A stretch of 64,000 nucleotides of DNA, taken from positions 2,676,362 through 2,740,361 of the forward strand of contig NZ_BROD01000001.1 in assembly GCF_024345225.1 (NCBI RefSeq), read 5' to 3'. The DNA comes from Clostridium sp. TW13. GTDB lineage: Bacteria > Bacillota > Clostridia > Clostridiales > Clostridiaceae. The notes beneath the pieces were generated by a model. That model was not told where the DNA came from and searched no databases. It was given only the letters and a program-made list of their open reading frames with translations. This document shows, in pieces, positions 17,962 through 28,138 of the stretch; position 1 is the stretch's first letter; every line of letters begins with the position of its first letter. The position numbers and the translations under genes are program-made.

Positions 17962-18580
17962 AACTATCCCTCACCTTTCTTATTAATCTTTCCATCTTCT
18001 CAAATGACTTCATTCTTTGTCCTTTTTCATTTATAACTTCAACTCCAGAGGAAACATCGATTCCCCTTGGATTAAAAGTTTCTATTCCAAGAAGAACATT
18101 ATCTTCATTTATTCCCCCTGCTAGAAAAATATTTTCATGAATATTTTTCTTACTCATTATTTCCCAGGAAAATCTTTCTCCACTACCTGAATTAGCTCCA
18201 TCCAATATATAATTATCAATATTATTATGATTTTCAAACTCTGTGCTGTCTCTTATAACTATTGCTTTCCAAATCTGCTTTTCCGACACTAGATTTTCTC
18301 TCAATAAATCTATAAAAACTTCATCCTCACTTCCATGAAGTTGAACTACATCCAATGTCACTTCATTGACTATTTCTAATATTTCTTCAAGAGAATTATT
18401 TCTAAAGACACCAACTTTCATGATTGATTTATCTAAACAATCGCATAAAAACTTTGCCTTTTGGGAGTCCACTTGCCTCTTGCTTTCTGTAAACACTAAA
18501 CCTATATACTCAGGTTTTAACAAATTCACATACTCAATTTCATCTAGTCTTGTTATTCCACAAATCTTAATTGCCACCAT
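17951..18580 (-). CDS. trpF: Phosphoribosylanthranilate isomerase
   Basis: This is a 209-residue TIM-barrel isomerase that converts N-(5-phosphoribosyl)anthranilate to the carboxyphenylamino-deoxyribulose phosphate. The general-base cysteine is in IKICGITR near the N-terminus, and the aspartate is in [28 protein letters not shown] and GIDVSSGVE bind phosphate. The start is ATG 18580, with AAGGAG 7 bases ahead, inside the end of trpC (14-base overlap); a longer frame reaching 18616 would have no ribosome site. Here trpF is a separate gene, not fused to trpC. Confidence 0.95.
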   Translation of the reverse strand: MVAIKICGITRLDEIEYVNLLKPEYIGLVFTESKRQVDSQKAKFLCDCLDKSIMKVGVFRNNSLEEILEIVNEVTLDVVQLHGSEDEVFIDLLRENLVSEKQIWKAIVIRDSTEFENHNNIDNYILDGANSGSGERFSWEIMSKKNIHENIFLAGGINEDNVLLGIETFNPRGIDVSSGVEVINEKGQRMKSFEKMERLIRKVRDSYER

Positions 18581-19367
18581 GACGAAACTCCTTATAGCAT
18601 TGAATAAAGCTATCATTATTTATATTCCTCATAAACATCTCCCCAATTAGCACTGCATCTAATCCTAAATCTCTTAATGTTTTCAAATCTTCTATAGAAC
18701 TTATACCACTTTCTGATACTACAATTTTGTTTTCCGGTATATATTGCTTAAGATTTTTTGTAACTTCTAAGGAAGTCTTAAAAGTTCTTAAATCTCTATT
18801 ATTTATGCCAATAATCTCACAGTCACATTTTAATGCCAAATCTAATTCTTCTTTATTATGCACCTCAACTAAAGGTTGTAATTTAAATCTTGTTGCTTCT
18901 CTATAAAAATCTTGCAACTTTTCCCCTAAAATGCCTACAATCAGAAGAATAGCATCTGCGCCTAAAACAACACTTTCATAAATCTGATAAAAATCTATAA
19001 TAAAATCTTTTCTCAATATAGCGTGATTAGATAAACCTTTTATTTGTTTAATATATTTATCATTACCAAGAAAAAAGTCTTCTTCTGTCAATACTGAAAA
19101 TGCCTCTATCCCTAATGCAATATAGTAATCATGAATTGCTTGAATATCAAACTTTTCTAAAATGACTCCTTTTGAAGGTGAAGCCTTTTTAAATTCTCCA
19201 ATTATAGCTAAATTGCTATTTTTCTTTACTATAGCTTCTTTAAATAGATTCTGCCTTGAGTTTTTAACAGCATTTAATGCCATATCATAAACAACTTCTG
19301 TAGAATTAATTCTCTTTTTTTCTTCTAGTCTCTTTATTTTCTTCTCTAATATTTCACCTAATATCAA
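18567..19367 (-). CDS. trpC: Indole-3-glycerol-phosphate synthase
   Basis: This 266-residue enzyme closes the indole ring. It has the N-terminal helix common to the family ([20 protein letters not shown]), the catalytic KKASPSKG loop, [15 protein letters not shown], and the phosphate-binding [11 protein letters not shown] and VLIGEMFM. The start codon is TTG at 19367, within the TGA stop of trpD (TTGA overlap), and GCAAGG just upstream can act as a weak ribosome site. This makes its translation dependent on ribosomes that finish trpD. Confidence 0.95.
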   Translation of the reverse strand: MILGEILEKKIKRLEEKKRINSTEVVYDMALNAVKNSRQNLFKEAIVKKNSNLAIIGEFKKASPSKGVILEKFDIQAIHDYYIALGIEAFSVLTEEDFFLGNDKYIKQIKGLSNHAILRKDFIIDFYQIYESVVLGADAILLIVGILGEKLQDFYREATRFKLQPLVEVHNKEELDLALKCDCEIIGINNRDLRTFKTSLEVTKNLKQYIPENKIVVSESGISSIEDLKTLRDLGLDAVLIGEMFMRNINNDSFIQCYKEFRHGGN

Positions 19368-20389
19368 CCTTGCTTCACCCCACTTAAATCTTCTTTAAGC
19401 TGCTGATATTTTTCATAGGCTAACCCTAAATCAATTAATTCCTCAGCCATTTTTACTCCTTCCTCAATACTATCCACTTTTTTTCCTACATAAAGTGCGG
19501 CTGCACTGTTTAAAACTACGATATCTCTTTTAGCTCCCTTTGCCCCTTTTAAAATATTTAATATTATTTCAGCATTTTCCTTAGACTCTCCACCTTTTAT
19601 ATCTTCCAAGAAAGCCTTATGGATACCATATTGCTCTGGAGAAATCTTATATATAACAGTTCCTTCCTTACTCACCTCACATACAGTAGTTGTTGTAGTT
19701 GTTGTTATCTCATCAAGACCATCATCTCCATGTACAACTAGTGCTCTTTCTAATCCAAGCTGAAACAATACAGATCCTATACTCTCTGCTAAATCACTAT
19801 CATATATTCCTAATAATTGTCCTTTTATCGGAGCTGGATTTGCTAGAGGTCCTATGATATTAAAAATTGTTCTTACACCTAACTCTTTTCGAACACTCGC
19901 AACATTTTTCATAGCCTTATGATAATTAGGAGCAAAAAGGAATGCCATTCCCTTTTCTTTAATATTCCGCTTACTTTCCTCCACACTAAAGTCAGTTTTT
20001 ATACCAAGCTCATTCAAAACATCTGCACTGCCTGATTTGCTTGAAACTGCTTTATTTCCATGCTTTGCAACCTTTACTCCACCACTGGCTGCCACTATAG
20101 CAACTGCTGTAGAAATATTAAAGGTTTTACCTCCATCACCTCCTGTTCCACAGGTATCAATTAAACTTTCCTCATCTGTATCTAACGCCACCATATTATC
20201 CCTTAGAGCCTTTACTGCACCTAAAATCTCCTCTGAACTTTCACCTTTGATCCTTAACCCCATCAAAAATGCACCTATTTGTGATTCTGTAGCTTCTCCC
20301 CTCATAATCTCGTTTATTGCTGCCCTAGATTCTTCCTCTGTAAGAGTCTGTTTCTGTATAAGTTTGCTTATTGCTTTATTTATACTCAT
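19364..20389 (-). CDS. trpD: Anthranilate phosphoribosyltransferase
   Basis: This is a 341-residue enzyme that transfers phosphoribosyl from PRPP to anthranilate. The PRPP-binding motif [17 protein letters not shown] is at 79-95, with [30 protein letters not shown] and [11 protein letters not shown] following in the expected order. I place the start at ATG 20389, which has GGAGGGG 7 bases upstream; a longer frame starts before that site and would put the ribosome site inside the gene. It overlaps the end of trpG by 14 bases. Confidence 0.96.
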   Translation of the reverse strand: MSINKAISKLIQKQTLTEEESRAAINEIMRGEATESQIGAFLMGLRIKGESSEEILGAVKALRDNMVALDTDEESLIDTCGTGGDGGKTFNISTAVAIVAASGGVKVAKHGNKAVSSKSGSADVLNELGIKTDFSVEESKRNIKEKGMAFLFAPNYHKAMKNVASVRKELGVRTIFNIIGPLANPAPIKGQLLGIYDSDLAESIGSVLFQLGLERALVVHGDDGLDEITTTTTTTVCEVSKEGTVIYKISPEQYGIHKAFLEDIKGGESKENAEIILNILKGAKGAKRDIVVLNSAAALYVGKKVDSIEEGVKMAEELIDLGLAYEKYQQLKEDLSGVKQG

Positions 20390-20957
20390 TACAAATCCCC
20401 TCCACAAAATTTCTAATTATCTTTTTCCCATGTAATGTATAAATTGATTCTGGGTGAAACTGCACTCCAAAAACAAGGTTGGTTTTATGCTTAAGAGCCA
20501 TAATATCTCCATTTTCAATCGTTTCTCCAATTATCTCAAGTTCCTCTGGTAAAGATACTCTTTCAACTATTAATGAATGATATCTCATTACATCTATTTT
20601 CCTGCTAACTCCAGCAAAAATATCATCACCTTTAACTTTAATTTTCGAACTTTTACCATGAAAAACTTCTCTAGCACGTACGACTTTGCCACCATAAGCT
20701 TCAGCTATTACCTGATGCCCTAAGCACACTCCTAGTATTGGAATCCTATGTCCCAATCTTTTCACTACGTCTATAGATATTCCTGCATCCTTTGGTGTTC
20801 CAGCCCCTGGAGAAATTACTATTCCATTAGGTTGAAGTTTTAGTATTTCCTCTGGCGTTATATCATCATTTCTATAAACCTCAACCTCATGAAACTCACT
20901 TATATACTGATACAAATTAAAAGTAAAGGAATCATAATTATCAATCAAAACTATCAT
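20376..20957 (-). CDS. trpG: Anthranilate synthase, glutamine amidotransferase subunit
   Basis: This is a 193-residue class I glutamine amidotransferase that supplies ammonia to TrpE. The nucleophile is C78 in [15 protein letters not shown], and the His/Glu dyad is in GVQFHPESI near residue 170. The N-terminal [15 protein letters not shown] is diagnostic for TrpG/PabA. It overlaps trpE by 4 bases (ATGA). In clostridia the same subunit often also serves the PabB reaction; no second copy is visible here. Confidence 0.95.
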   Translation of the reverse strand: MIVLIDNYDSFTFNLYQYISEFHEVEVYRNDDITPEEILKLQPNGIVISPGAGTPKDAGISIDVVKRLGHRIPILGVCLGHQVIAEAYGGKVVRAREVFHGKSSKIKVKGDDIFAGVSRKIDVMRYHSLIVERVSLPEELEIIGETIENGDIMALKHKTNLVFGVQFHPESIYTLHGKKIIRNFVEGICNEYK

Positions 20958-22345
20958 CTTAATACCTCCTTTAGCACCATTAACTTATTCTGAATCTCCT
21001 CAAATTCTTTTTCAGGTACAGAATCATAAACTATTCCAGCCCCTGCTTGCAAATACGCCACTTTATTCTTTAATATCAATGTTCTTATAGCTATACTCAT
21101 ATCCATGTCCCCACCATATGAGAAATACCCAACTGCTCCTGAATAAATTCCTCTTTTATATTTCTCCAGCTCCTCTATTATCTCCATTGCTCTTATCTTT
21201 GGTGCTCCTGATACAGTGCCTACAGGTAAACAAGCTGTTAAAGCACTGAACGCGTCTTCATCACTGCTTAACTGCCCTTCAACAGTGCTGGTTATATGCA
21301 TTACATGTGAAAACTTCTCAACCTGCATAAAATCTTTTACTTCAACACTACCTATTTTACTTACTTTACCTATATCATTTCTTCCTAGGTCAACTAGCAT
21401 CACATGTTCTGCTAACTCTTTTTCATCTTCTAACAGTTCTTTTTCTAAAGCCTTATCTTGAACTTCATCCTTACCTCTTTTTCTTGTTCCTGCTATAGGG
21501 TTTGTACTAACCACATTGTTTTTTACAGCAACCAGCCTTTCTGGTGATGACCCTATAACTTGATATTCCTCATAATCTATTAAAAACATATATGGTGATG
21601 GATTTTCTTCTCTCATCCTCCTGTATATCTCTAAAAATGATTTTTCAGTTTTACATTTCATTTTCTGAGAAAGTACCACTTGAAAGATATCTCCTGCCTG
21701 AATATATTCCTTGGCTTTAACCACGTTATCAATAAATTCTTCTTTCGTGGTATTAAACTCAAATTCAACTTTCATATGTTTAACTTCCTCACAGAGTTCG
21801 TGTGGTGTGCATAGAAGGCTGTTTATATATTGTTTTTGCTCTTTAAGTATTTGAAAATATTCTCTGCTTTCATCATTGAAGACATTATCTATAACGTAGA
21901 CCTTATGAGTAAAATGATCATAACAGATATATCTAGAGTAAAAGTTAAATCTAATAATGGGCAAACTTAATTCATCTGGATTCTTAAACTGCAATCTTTT
22001 CTCATACAAAGCTATTGAATCATACCCTAGATACCCTATAGCTCCCCCTTTAAAGGAAAACATATTACAGCTTACATCAAATTCTCTACTTATTTCTTGT
22101 CTTATCTCCCTAAGTTCATTTTCTGTATTTCCCACAACTTCCTTATAAGGATTTTCCCCAATAAATGAATATCTTCCAAAAAAGTTTTCCTTACTTCCAC
22201 TTTCGAAAATAAATTTTCTTCTTCCTCTAAGTCCTTGAAAAATCTTTATAGGAGTGACTTCATCTCCCCTAAATTCACTTATTACTGAAAAATCCTTTCC
22301 ACTTTCTCTTTTTTGCTTAAACTGTTCCTCTGAAATATTAATCAT
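20954..22345 (-). CDS. trpE: Anthranilate synthase component I
   Basis: This is a 463-residue chorismate-utilising enzyme, the first of the tryptophan pathway. The C-terminal chorismate-binding domain contains QAGDIFQVVLSQ, NPSPYMFLID, SSPERLV, PIAGTRKRG, HVMLVDLGRNDIGKV and AGAGIVYDSVPEKE. The N-terminal domain carries FESG at the place of the LLES motif that binds inhibitory tryptophan, so feedback inhibition is likely. The ATG follows AAGGAG by 8 bases. It is the first gene after the T-box leader, and all downstream trp genes overlap their neighbours. Confidence 0.96.
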   Translation of the reverse strand: MINISEEQFKQKRESGKDFSVISEFRGDEVTPIKIFQGLRGRRKFIFESGSKENFFGRYSFIGENPYKEVVGNTENELREIRQEISREFDVSCNMFSFKGGAIGYLGYDSIALYEKRLQFKNPDELSLPIIRFNFYSRYICYDHFTHKVYVIDNVFNDESREYFQILKEQKQYINSLLCTPHELCEEVKHMKVEFEFNTTKEEFIDNVVKAKEYIQAGDIFQVVLSQKMKCKTEKSFLEIYRRMREENPSPYMFLIDYEEYQVIGSSPERLVAVKNNVVSTNPIAGTRKRGKDEVQDKALEKELLEDEKELAEHVMLVDLGRNDIGKVSKIGSVEVKDFMQVEKFSHVMHITSTVEGQLSSDEDAFSALTACLPVGTVSGAPKIRAMEIIEELEKYKRGIYSGAVGYFSYGGDMDMSIAIRTLILKNKVAYLQAGAGIVYDSVPEKEFEEIQNKLMVLKEVLR

Positions 22346-22444
22346 AATATCAACTCCTTTTTTAAACTAATAATTTATTTTAGAAAACTAACTGCTCAAC
22401 TTTATTTAAATTTATCTGAATTCTATAAAACTCACAAATTTCTA

Positions 22445-22830
22445 TGCAAAAAAAGAGCCACTTCATCTCAATACTTGGGATGAAGTGACTCATGGTGCCA
22501 CCCAATTTTTATGCAAACATACGTAACTCTAATCAAATAGATTCTGCAAAAATAAAAAAAGGTACTTCATCCTAAATAGGACGAAATACCTGTATTTCTT
22601 AATGCCACCTATGTTACACATTCTCTATCAGATACTAGTATAAATACTTATATCCTGTCTTTTTAACGGTAGACTTTCCGTATATCTCTACTCTAATTCG
22701 AAATATCGTCTCAAAGACCCATTCAATAACAGCTACAGTGCTTGGATCACACCTCCCCAAACTCTCTGGAACTAAACTCTATTACCTACTATCTCTTATC
22801 GCAGACTTTAATTTATGCATATAAAAATAA
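22445..22830 (-). promoter_or_regulatory. Tryptophan T-box leader with two antiterminator/terminator modules
   Basis: The leader is read on the minus strand ahead of trpE. Stem I contains the AGAGAG-type bulge and the specifier loop GAA-UGG-GUC, which places a tryptophan codon (complement of 22719-22721). Two T-box motifs follow: AGGTGGCA (complement of 22603-22610) and GGGTGGCACC (complement of 22494-22503). Both contain UGGC, which fits a tRNA with a G discriminator base, as tRNA-Trp has. Each is followed by its own hairpin and T-run: 22561-22590 with T-run at 22551-22560, and 22456-22490 with T-run at 22447-22454. There is only one stem I. Uncharged tRNA-Trp should favour readthrough into trpE. 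Confidence 0.93.
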
Positions 22831-23116
22831 ATATCCTTATTTCATAATCTATTTTCTAATACCTTAAATTCTTGATTTAAAGATATTATATTCAAGTGCA
22901 TTTATTATTGCCACTTTGAATTTTCTTGTATTTCATTATTAGCACAAATTAAATCACTATTAATACTATTTATAGGCTTTTTCTGAATATTTCTTTAATT
23001 TAAACATTTCTAAAAGTAAATACATCCATTTACTAGTCTAGTGTACCTTATACTGTGTCAATAAACCCCTTAGATAACTGGCTATATGTTGAACCTACTC
23101 CCTTGTCTAAATCCAA
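22831..23116. other. Spacer upstream of the trp T-box, nothing clear
   Basis: This AT-rich stretch must hold the trp promoter, which reads leftward. I see several possible -10 boxes but no convincing -35/-10 pair. There is a small hairpin AGTAAAT/ATTTACT near 23020. No open frame has a ribosome site. Confidence 0.5.
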
Positions 23117-23159
23117 ATATCCGTAACATTTTTAGACTTCTTATTTATTTTCGGATGCC
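23117..23159 (-). repeat. Dispersed repeat copy B (adjacent to the PHP gene stop)
   Basis: Read on the minus strand it begins GGCATCCGAAAATAAATAAG, continues AAGTCTAAAAATGTTA and ends CGGATAT, giving inverted ends GGCATCCG/CGGATAT. It starts directly after the TAA of the PHP gene. It matches copy A well over the AAAATAAATAA-CAAGTCTAAA core. Confidence 0.65.
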
Positions 23160-23930
23160 TTAGATTTCATAAGATTTTCCTCTTGCAACCTTTTCAAAAG
23201 GACCTGCCCAACTTCCTGTTATCTTGCAATAGTCCTCTGCTGTTTTGCCTTGCTTTATTAATTCTTTTATAAAATCTTCCCTTTCCTTGACTTGCTTATT
23301 ATGTTCATCAACCCGCTTATCATCCTTGCATAACTTATACTCTCCAGCTAATAACTTTTCAACTAACTCTTTGTCATTCTTTGGATTGCCTCCAATATCA
23401 TTATAATAAATTCCTGTATGTATGATATTATGAGCATCTGAATTACAAATTAACTTGCTACCTAAGCGTTTAGCTAAATCTGTGATTAATTGTTCATCAA
23501 GTCTGCTTATATTTGTGGAATGAACTTCAATTGCATCAGGGATACATCTTTCAATATCTATATTTACTTCCTCAGAATACCTAAACGGATGATTCAATGC
23601 AATATATCCACCTCTTGATTTTACAAAATTATAAACTTCCTCATAAGTCCAAGTCTTTTCTTGAAGTATTTCATCATGGAGACCTATTACAAGTATATCT
23701 TCATTCATATTATTATTGCCGTGTATTGTGATCTCAATGCCACCAAAGATTTTAAAAGGTTTGTATTTCTCATTCAATTCTTCAATATGCTGCACTGGTA
23801 CCAATTTATTATGATCAGAAATAACTATTGCATCTAAGCCATAACTAATTGCCGCCTTTATCTGTTGCTCTTCTGTAGCAATGCTGCATTTTGATCTTTC
23901 ACTGGTGTGCAAATGTAAATCTATTTTCAT
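23160..23930 (-). CDS. PHP domain metal-dependent phosphoesterase
   Basis: This is a 256-residue PHP-domain protein. Motif I is DLHLHTSERSKCS at the N-terminus, motif II is VISDHNKL, and later metal ligands appear in IALNHPF and ICNSDAHNI. The pattern is that of the TrpH/YciV-like group, which hydrolyses phosphate from small nucleotides or 3',5'-bisphosphates, but the length and the C-terminal tail (EDYCKITGSWAGPFEKVARGKS) differ from TrpH and the substrate is not known. The start has GGGGGAAAGGG upstream. It is followed by repeat copy B, and its upstream region shares a 20-base motif with the region before the dehydrogenase gene at 35125. Confidence 0.82.
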   Translation of the reverse strand: MKIDLHLHTSERSKCSIATEEQQIKAAISYGLDAIVISDHNKLVPVQHIEELNEKYKPFKIFGGIEITIHGNNNMNEDILVIGLHDEILQEKTWTYEEVYNFVKSRGGYIALNHPFRYSEEVNIDIERCIPDAIEVHSTNISRLDEQLITDLAKRLGSKLICNSDAHNIIHTGIYYNDIGGNPKNDKELVEKLLAGEYKLCKDDKRVDEHNKQVKEREDFIKELIKQGKTAEDYCKITGSWAGPFEKVARGKSYEI

Positions 23931-24043
23931 ACCCTTTCCCCCTATTTGCGTATATTATAATCTTATATACCTTTGATTGTAATTTTTTTATCTATTTTCA
24001 TGCATAGGCTATTTGTCCATCTGTAGAATCATTATTTCATTAT

Positions 24044-24063
24044 CTGTGTAGAACTGTTCCATA
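24044..24063 (-). promoter_or_regulatory. Conserved upstream motif, copy 1 (TATGGAACAGTTCTACACAG)
   Basis: On the minus strand this 20-base motif lies 114 bases before the PHP gene start. Seventeen of 20 bases match 35225-35244, which lies before another minus-strand gene, and the three differences are all transitions. It may be a regulator site or a remnant of a repeat. Confidence 0.4.
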
Positions 24064-24180
24064 CCAATCTTGATAAACGTATCAATTCTTCATATATTTA
24101 TAGCTATTTGAGTACAAAATATAACTTTTCGTTAATAAAGAATACTTTATTTATAAATTATGCTGACTCTATAACCATTT

Positions 24181-24975
24181 TTATACTTCTTTGAAGAATA
24201 ATGCTATCTGATCTGCACAATGAGCATCAGAACCTAACACCATAGGTACATTATATTGTAAAATTAATTCTTTAAATACACCTGATGGATATGTCTCTCC
24301 ACACTTTTCTTTCCTTAACCCTGATGTGTTAAAATCTATTGAATAACCTTTTTCTTTTAACTCTATTACAACTTCTTCTAACAACTTTAAGTCATACTTT
24401 TCATTTGGCAAATCTGTTTTGTATTTTCTGACTAAGGTAGGATGTCCGATTCTCTTTGGCTTGTACTTTCCTAAATCTGCTTTTATTGATTTTAATATTG
24501 TTTCATAATAAAGATTATAAACCTTATCCATTCCTCCTAGTTTATCAACCAATTTAACAATTTCAGCTGAACCAGACCCTATTGGATAATATTGTCCATC
24601 ATATCTTAATACATGAACAGATAATATAGCGTCATCAAGATACTTACCATACTTATCTAACAATGTCTTAGTTTCTTGTTCTATCCCTTCTATATAATCT
24701 ACCTCAAAGCCTATATTAACCTTTATCTTATGCTTATACTTTTCTTTTACTTCCATTAATGCTTTTAAATATGGTTCTATGTTTTCTTCTTTCATAGAGC
24801 TATCATTTCTTGGTGATGGATCCTTTGGAAGTGGTATTGTCATGTGTTCTGTAAATGTAATTTCTTCAAGTCCTTCTGCAATAGCTTTTTCCACAAGCAC
24901 ATCAAAACTCTCCTCAGAACCATGAGGACAAAATGGTGTATGTATGTGTCCATCTCTCTTATTGTTAATTTCCAT
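24181..24975 (-). CDS. Histidinol-phosphatase family PHP protein (HisJ-like)
   Basis: This is a 264-residue PHP phosphoesterase of the HisJ/HisK type. Motif I DGHIHTPFCPHGSEESF, motif II ITFTEHMTIPLP, then GFEVDYIEG, LSVHVLRYDGQYYPIGSG and the final GSDAHCADQIA give the complete trinuclear metal site. Such enzymes remove phosphate from L-histidinol phosphate. No other his gene is in the window, so the pathway role is by family only. GAGGAG precedes the ATG. It is separated from the tldE gene upstream by a terminator. Confidence 0.85.
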   Translation of the reverse strand: MEINNKRDGHIHTPFCPHGSEESFDVLVEKAIAEGLEEITFTEHMTIPLPKDPSPRNDSSMKEENIEPYLKALMEVKEKYKHKIKVNIGFEVDYIEGIEQETKTLLDKYGKYLDDAILSVHVLRYDGQYYPIGSGSAEIVKLVDKLGGMDKVYNLYYETILKSIKADLGKYKPKRIGHPTLVRKYKTDLPNEKYDLKLLEEVVIELKEKGYSIDFNTSGLRKEKCGETYPSGVFKELILQYNVPMVLGSDAHCADQIALFFKEV

Positions 24976-25037
24976 TAGTTCTCTCCTCTAAAGTTTATTG
25001 TTTTACTCTCACAAAATATTATAACTCTCATTAAAAG

Positions 25038-25065
25038 AAAAATGTAGGATATTTCCTACATTTTT
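25038..25065 (-). terminator. Terminator of the tldD-tldE pair
   Basis: On the minus strand the stem AAAAATGTAGGA/TCCTACATTTTT has a 4-base loop and is followed by CTTTT. It lies about 50 bases after the tldE stop. Confidence 0.85.
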
Positions 25066-25116
25066 CGCTATATATTTTATTTTAATAATCAGAATCCACT
25101 TATTTTGAAAACTACA

Positions 25117-26391
25117 TTATTCACCTGAAATGGCTACATTACTAAACTTTATAGCCTTTGGCAACTCAAAATGATCATCCTTTTGTAATTCCTTAGATAA
25201 AACTACATTTCCTTGTACATCCTTGATGCTAGCAGATAAAGATCCTCCTGTTAACGGAATCAACTTATCTCCCTGCTTCAATAAAGCCAATCTAATTTCC
25301 CCTCCAAAATCACCTGTTAGTACATCAATTTGAAAATCAGAGAATTTTAAAATATGAAGAGTACCTTCCTTAAACATTTCTTCAAAAGAAGTTTTACCGC
25401 CTTTAACAAAAGCTCCATTATAACTTCCTATTGGCTCTAAACCTAGATAATCTGCAAACTTAAATGAACCATAAAGAGTTTGTAACTTTTTATCCTTTAC
25501 TAACTCTCTATCCTTAAGTTCTATACCTTCATTGCTGAAAGGTACACTGGATTTTAATGTAATCTCAATTTCATCACCCTTAATGTCTGTTCCTTGAACT
25601 GGCTCACCAACTTTAAATTTAGAATATTTCTGATAAACCATGCCTGTAGTTGCATTATTTAAATAATAATTAAATATTTCTGTAACATCATCTCCTGATA
25701 ATATCACATCATATTTTCCTGTAGTTGGAGCATTTTTACTCTTATCTCTATATCCTGTATTAAGGATTGCCTCCTTAACCTTTAAAGCTAAGTCTTCTTC
25801 ATCCAATTCACCATAATTAAATGTGTTATGAACCTCAACATCATTTTCCTCTACCCATTGAGTTACATATTCACCATCTATACTGTACTTTACATAAGAA
25901 GCATCTGCTCCTTTAGAAGAAACTATTCTCTTAGTTGTTTTATTGACAAATATCTCTGAAGAATTCACAAAACCTTTTTCAAAAGTATCATACTTATATA
26001 AAGCATTTTTAACTCTTAATGCTGCCTCTTCTAATGACATTTCTGATAAGTTACTGCTTTTTACTACAGCTTCACCCTTATATCCATTTGGTAAACTATA
26101 AGTTTTATTTTTCACAAAAGATGCAGCATAATAAGCATCTTTTATTACCATGTCAACTTCTGCCGCATCCATTGATGGATATATTTCTACTGTAGCATCA
26201 CCTTTAAATGTATCTTCTTCTGATTTGAATTCCTTAAATACATTTACTTTATAACTCAAAAGGTTCTTTTTTCTGTTCATATCTATAGCTTTTTTTATAC
26301 AATATAGCTCAACGCCTTCTGTATGTGTTTCTGTAACTATATATTCTTCTACGTTATTCTTTTTTAATGAATCTAATATAATTTCTAACAT
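25117..26391 (-). CDS. TldE/PmbA family protein
   Basis: This is a 424-residue member of the TldD/PmbA family, the partner subunit that lacks the metal motif. The C-terminal half contains IKGDEIEITLKSSVPFSNEG and LSASIKDVQGNVVLSKELQ. In Enterobacteria TldD and TldE form a heterodimeric metalloprotease that processes microcin and unfolded peptides. Here the gene begins 12 bases after the tldD stop with AAGGGGGG before the ATG, so the two are clearly one operon. This subunit has diverged from E. coli TldE, but the pairing supports the assignment. Confidence 0.85.
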   Translation of the reverse strand: MLEIILDSLKKNNVEEYIVTETHTEGVELYCIKKAIDMNRKKNLLSYKVNVFKEFKSEEDTFKGDATVEIYPSMDAAEVDMVIKDAYYAASFVKNKTYSLPNGYKGEAVVKSSNLSEMSLEEAALRVKNALYKYDTFEKGFVNSSEIFVNKTTKRIVSSKGADASYVKYSIDGEYVTQWVEENDVEVHNTFNYGELDEEDLALKVKEAILNTGYRDKSKNAPTTGKYDVILSGDDVTEIFNYYLNNATTGMVYQKYSKFKVGEPVQGTDIKGDEIEITLKSSVPFSNEGIELKDRELVKDKKLQTLYGSFKFADYLGLEPIGSYNGAFVKGGKTSFEEMFKEGTLHILKFSDFQIDVLTGDFGGEIRLALLKQGDKLIPLTGGSLSASIKDVQGNVVLSKELQKDDHFELPKAIKFSNVAISGE

Positions 26392-26403
26392 TAAAATCCC
26401 CCC

Positions 26404-27828
26404 TTATCCTAGTCTAGCTCTGCATTTGATATATGCACCACCATCTGAAACCTTAACCCACTCTTTATATCCTTTGCCGCAGTAACCTACACCACTTAGT
26501 TCACAATCCTTTGATATCATAGTAATTGATTGTAATAGGTCTGGTACATATCCAGTCATTATTACTGGTGCAAATAATTTACCAGTGAACTTTCCATCCT
26601 TTATCTCTTTAGCTACGCTTAGCATACATTGAATTCCCCAGTTCTTTGGATCTTCCATGCCACTGTTAAAGCCATCAAGTAAAAATCCATACTCAATAGA
26701 AGCTATCATATCCGCAACATTTGAATCTCCAGCTTCTATAAATGTATTTGTCATTCTTGTATAAGCTTTATGACTAAAAGTTTCTCTTCTTCCATTTCCA
26801 GTAGGCTTTTTACCCAAAGTTAAGGCAGTTAAACTATCATTTATACCTGATTTTAATATTCCATTTTCAATAATAACTGTATCTGTTGCTATGTTTCCTT
26901 CATCATCAAAGAAATATGAAGCTGATTCTACTGCTGATGCTGCTCCATCACGCATAGTTACTATTGGAGAAGCTACATACTTATCAATATAGTCCTTAGA
27001 TTTAGCTCTATCCTTAACGAACATATCCATTTCTACACCATGACCAAAGGCTTCATGAGCAATAAGACCTGTAACCTCTGGAGTGCAAATAATATCATAT
27101 TCTCCCGGAACCATTCTTTCTGCATCTAACATTAATATAGTATCCTCAATTGCAGATTGAGCTTTAACTTCAAGTTCCTTTAATAGTTCTGTTCCCTTGA
27201 TTCCTGAAGCAGGAACCATTCTATCTCTCATTACTTCACCATTAGTTGCTACACAAACACATACTCCATTTGACCACATATATGCCTGTTCCAAATCTCT
27301 TTTAGGTGATAAAAATATCTTATTTACAGCCAGATATTCATAATAAACTTTAAAATCTAAAATCTCTTCTCTAGAATTAATAGCTGAATCTTTTATCTTT
27401 GTAATCTTTTCAATTATCTTAGCATCTCCTAATTCTTCAGGATGCTCTTCTATTTCGGCTGTCTTTGAAAAATTAAATTCTTCTTCAATTAGTTCCTCAT
27501 ATTTACTTACATCTCCAACACTATCCTTATTCATTAGAGTTGAAGCTGTTTCTTTTATTTCTTTTACTAATTGAGGAATTAATTCTTTACTAATTTCACT
27601 AAAAGCATATTCGGAATAGTTTACTCCATTATATACTTTTACAACAACTCCTCTTTCTAAACTCATCCCTTGACCAATATTAGTTGCTGCTTTTGAACAA
27701 CCATAAGTCTTACCCTTAGAATCTGTCGCTAATATTGATGCATATGAAAATTCTTTTAAAAGTTCATCCAATAATTCCTTTAATATTGGTTTTGCTTTTT
27801 TTAAATAATTACTTATTTCAAGCTTCAT
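26404..27828 (-). CDS. tldD: TldD family metalloprotease subunit
   Basis: This is a 474-residue TldD protein. The zinc motif HEAFGHGVEMD (H-E-x3-H) is near residue 258, with the preceding GEYDIICTPEVTGLI, and the C-terminal GVGYCGKGYKEWVKVSDGG carries a further conserved cysteine-glycine block. Together with the neighbouring TldE it should form a cytoplasmic heterodimeric protease that threads unfolded peptides. The natural client is unknown; no bacteriocin precursor gene is nearby. AAGGGGG precedes the ATG. Confidence 0.9.
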   Translation of the reverse strand: MKLEISNYLKKAKPILKELLDELLKEFSYASILATDSKGKTYGCSKAATNIGQGMSLERGVVVKVYNGVNYSEYAFSEISKELIPQLVKEIKETASTLMNKDSVGDVSKYEELIEEEFNFSKTAEIEEHPEELGDAKIIEKITKIKDSAINSREEILDFKVYYEYLAVNKIFLSPKRDLEQAYMWSNGVCVCVATNGEVMRDRMVPASGIKGTELLKELEVKAQSAIEDTILMLDAERMVPGEYDIICTPEVTGLIAHEAFGHGVEMDMFVKDRAKSKDYIDKYVASPIVTMRDGAASAVESASYFFDDEGNIATDTVIIENGILKSGINDSLTALTLGKKPTGNGRRETFSHKAYTRMTNTFIEAGDSNVADMIASIEYGFLLDGFNSGMEDPKNWGIQCMLSVAKEIKDGKFTGKLFAPVIMTGYVPDLLQSITMISKDCELSGVGYCGKGYKEWVKVSDGGAYIKCRARLG

Positions 27829-28138
27829 ACTTTAGCCCCCTTAATTTATAGAATTATAAACATACACTTATAAAGTATGTTTTTATTAATACTTATCATG
27901 TTAATTGTATTAATATTTAGTATATTATTGCATAGTGAGAATACTTTTCATAGTGTTAATTGTTAAAATTAGAAAATTAATATAATTGCCCTAATTATTT
28001 TATTAATTTATGCTCCTATATAATAAATATTATTACTTTAATACTATATTTATCTATGATTTATTAATTATTTCATGGTAGAATAGTTATTAAAATGTAC
28101 TTAGTAAAATTATTATATCAATATAGGAGGTACTTACT
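27829..28138. other. Divergent promoter region of tldD and the patatin gene
   Basis: This 310-base spacer is very AT-rich. It must hold the promoters of both neighbours, but I find no hairpin, repeat or open frame with a ribosome site. Confidence 0.5.

Noticed and set aside
22345-22450. TRAP or leader-peptide attenuation of trpE
   Set aside because: No series of GAG/UAG repeats and no Trp-rich short peptide is seen; the T-box explains the leader.
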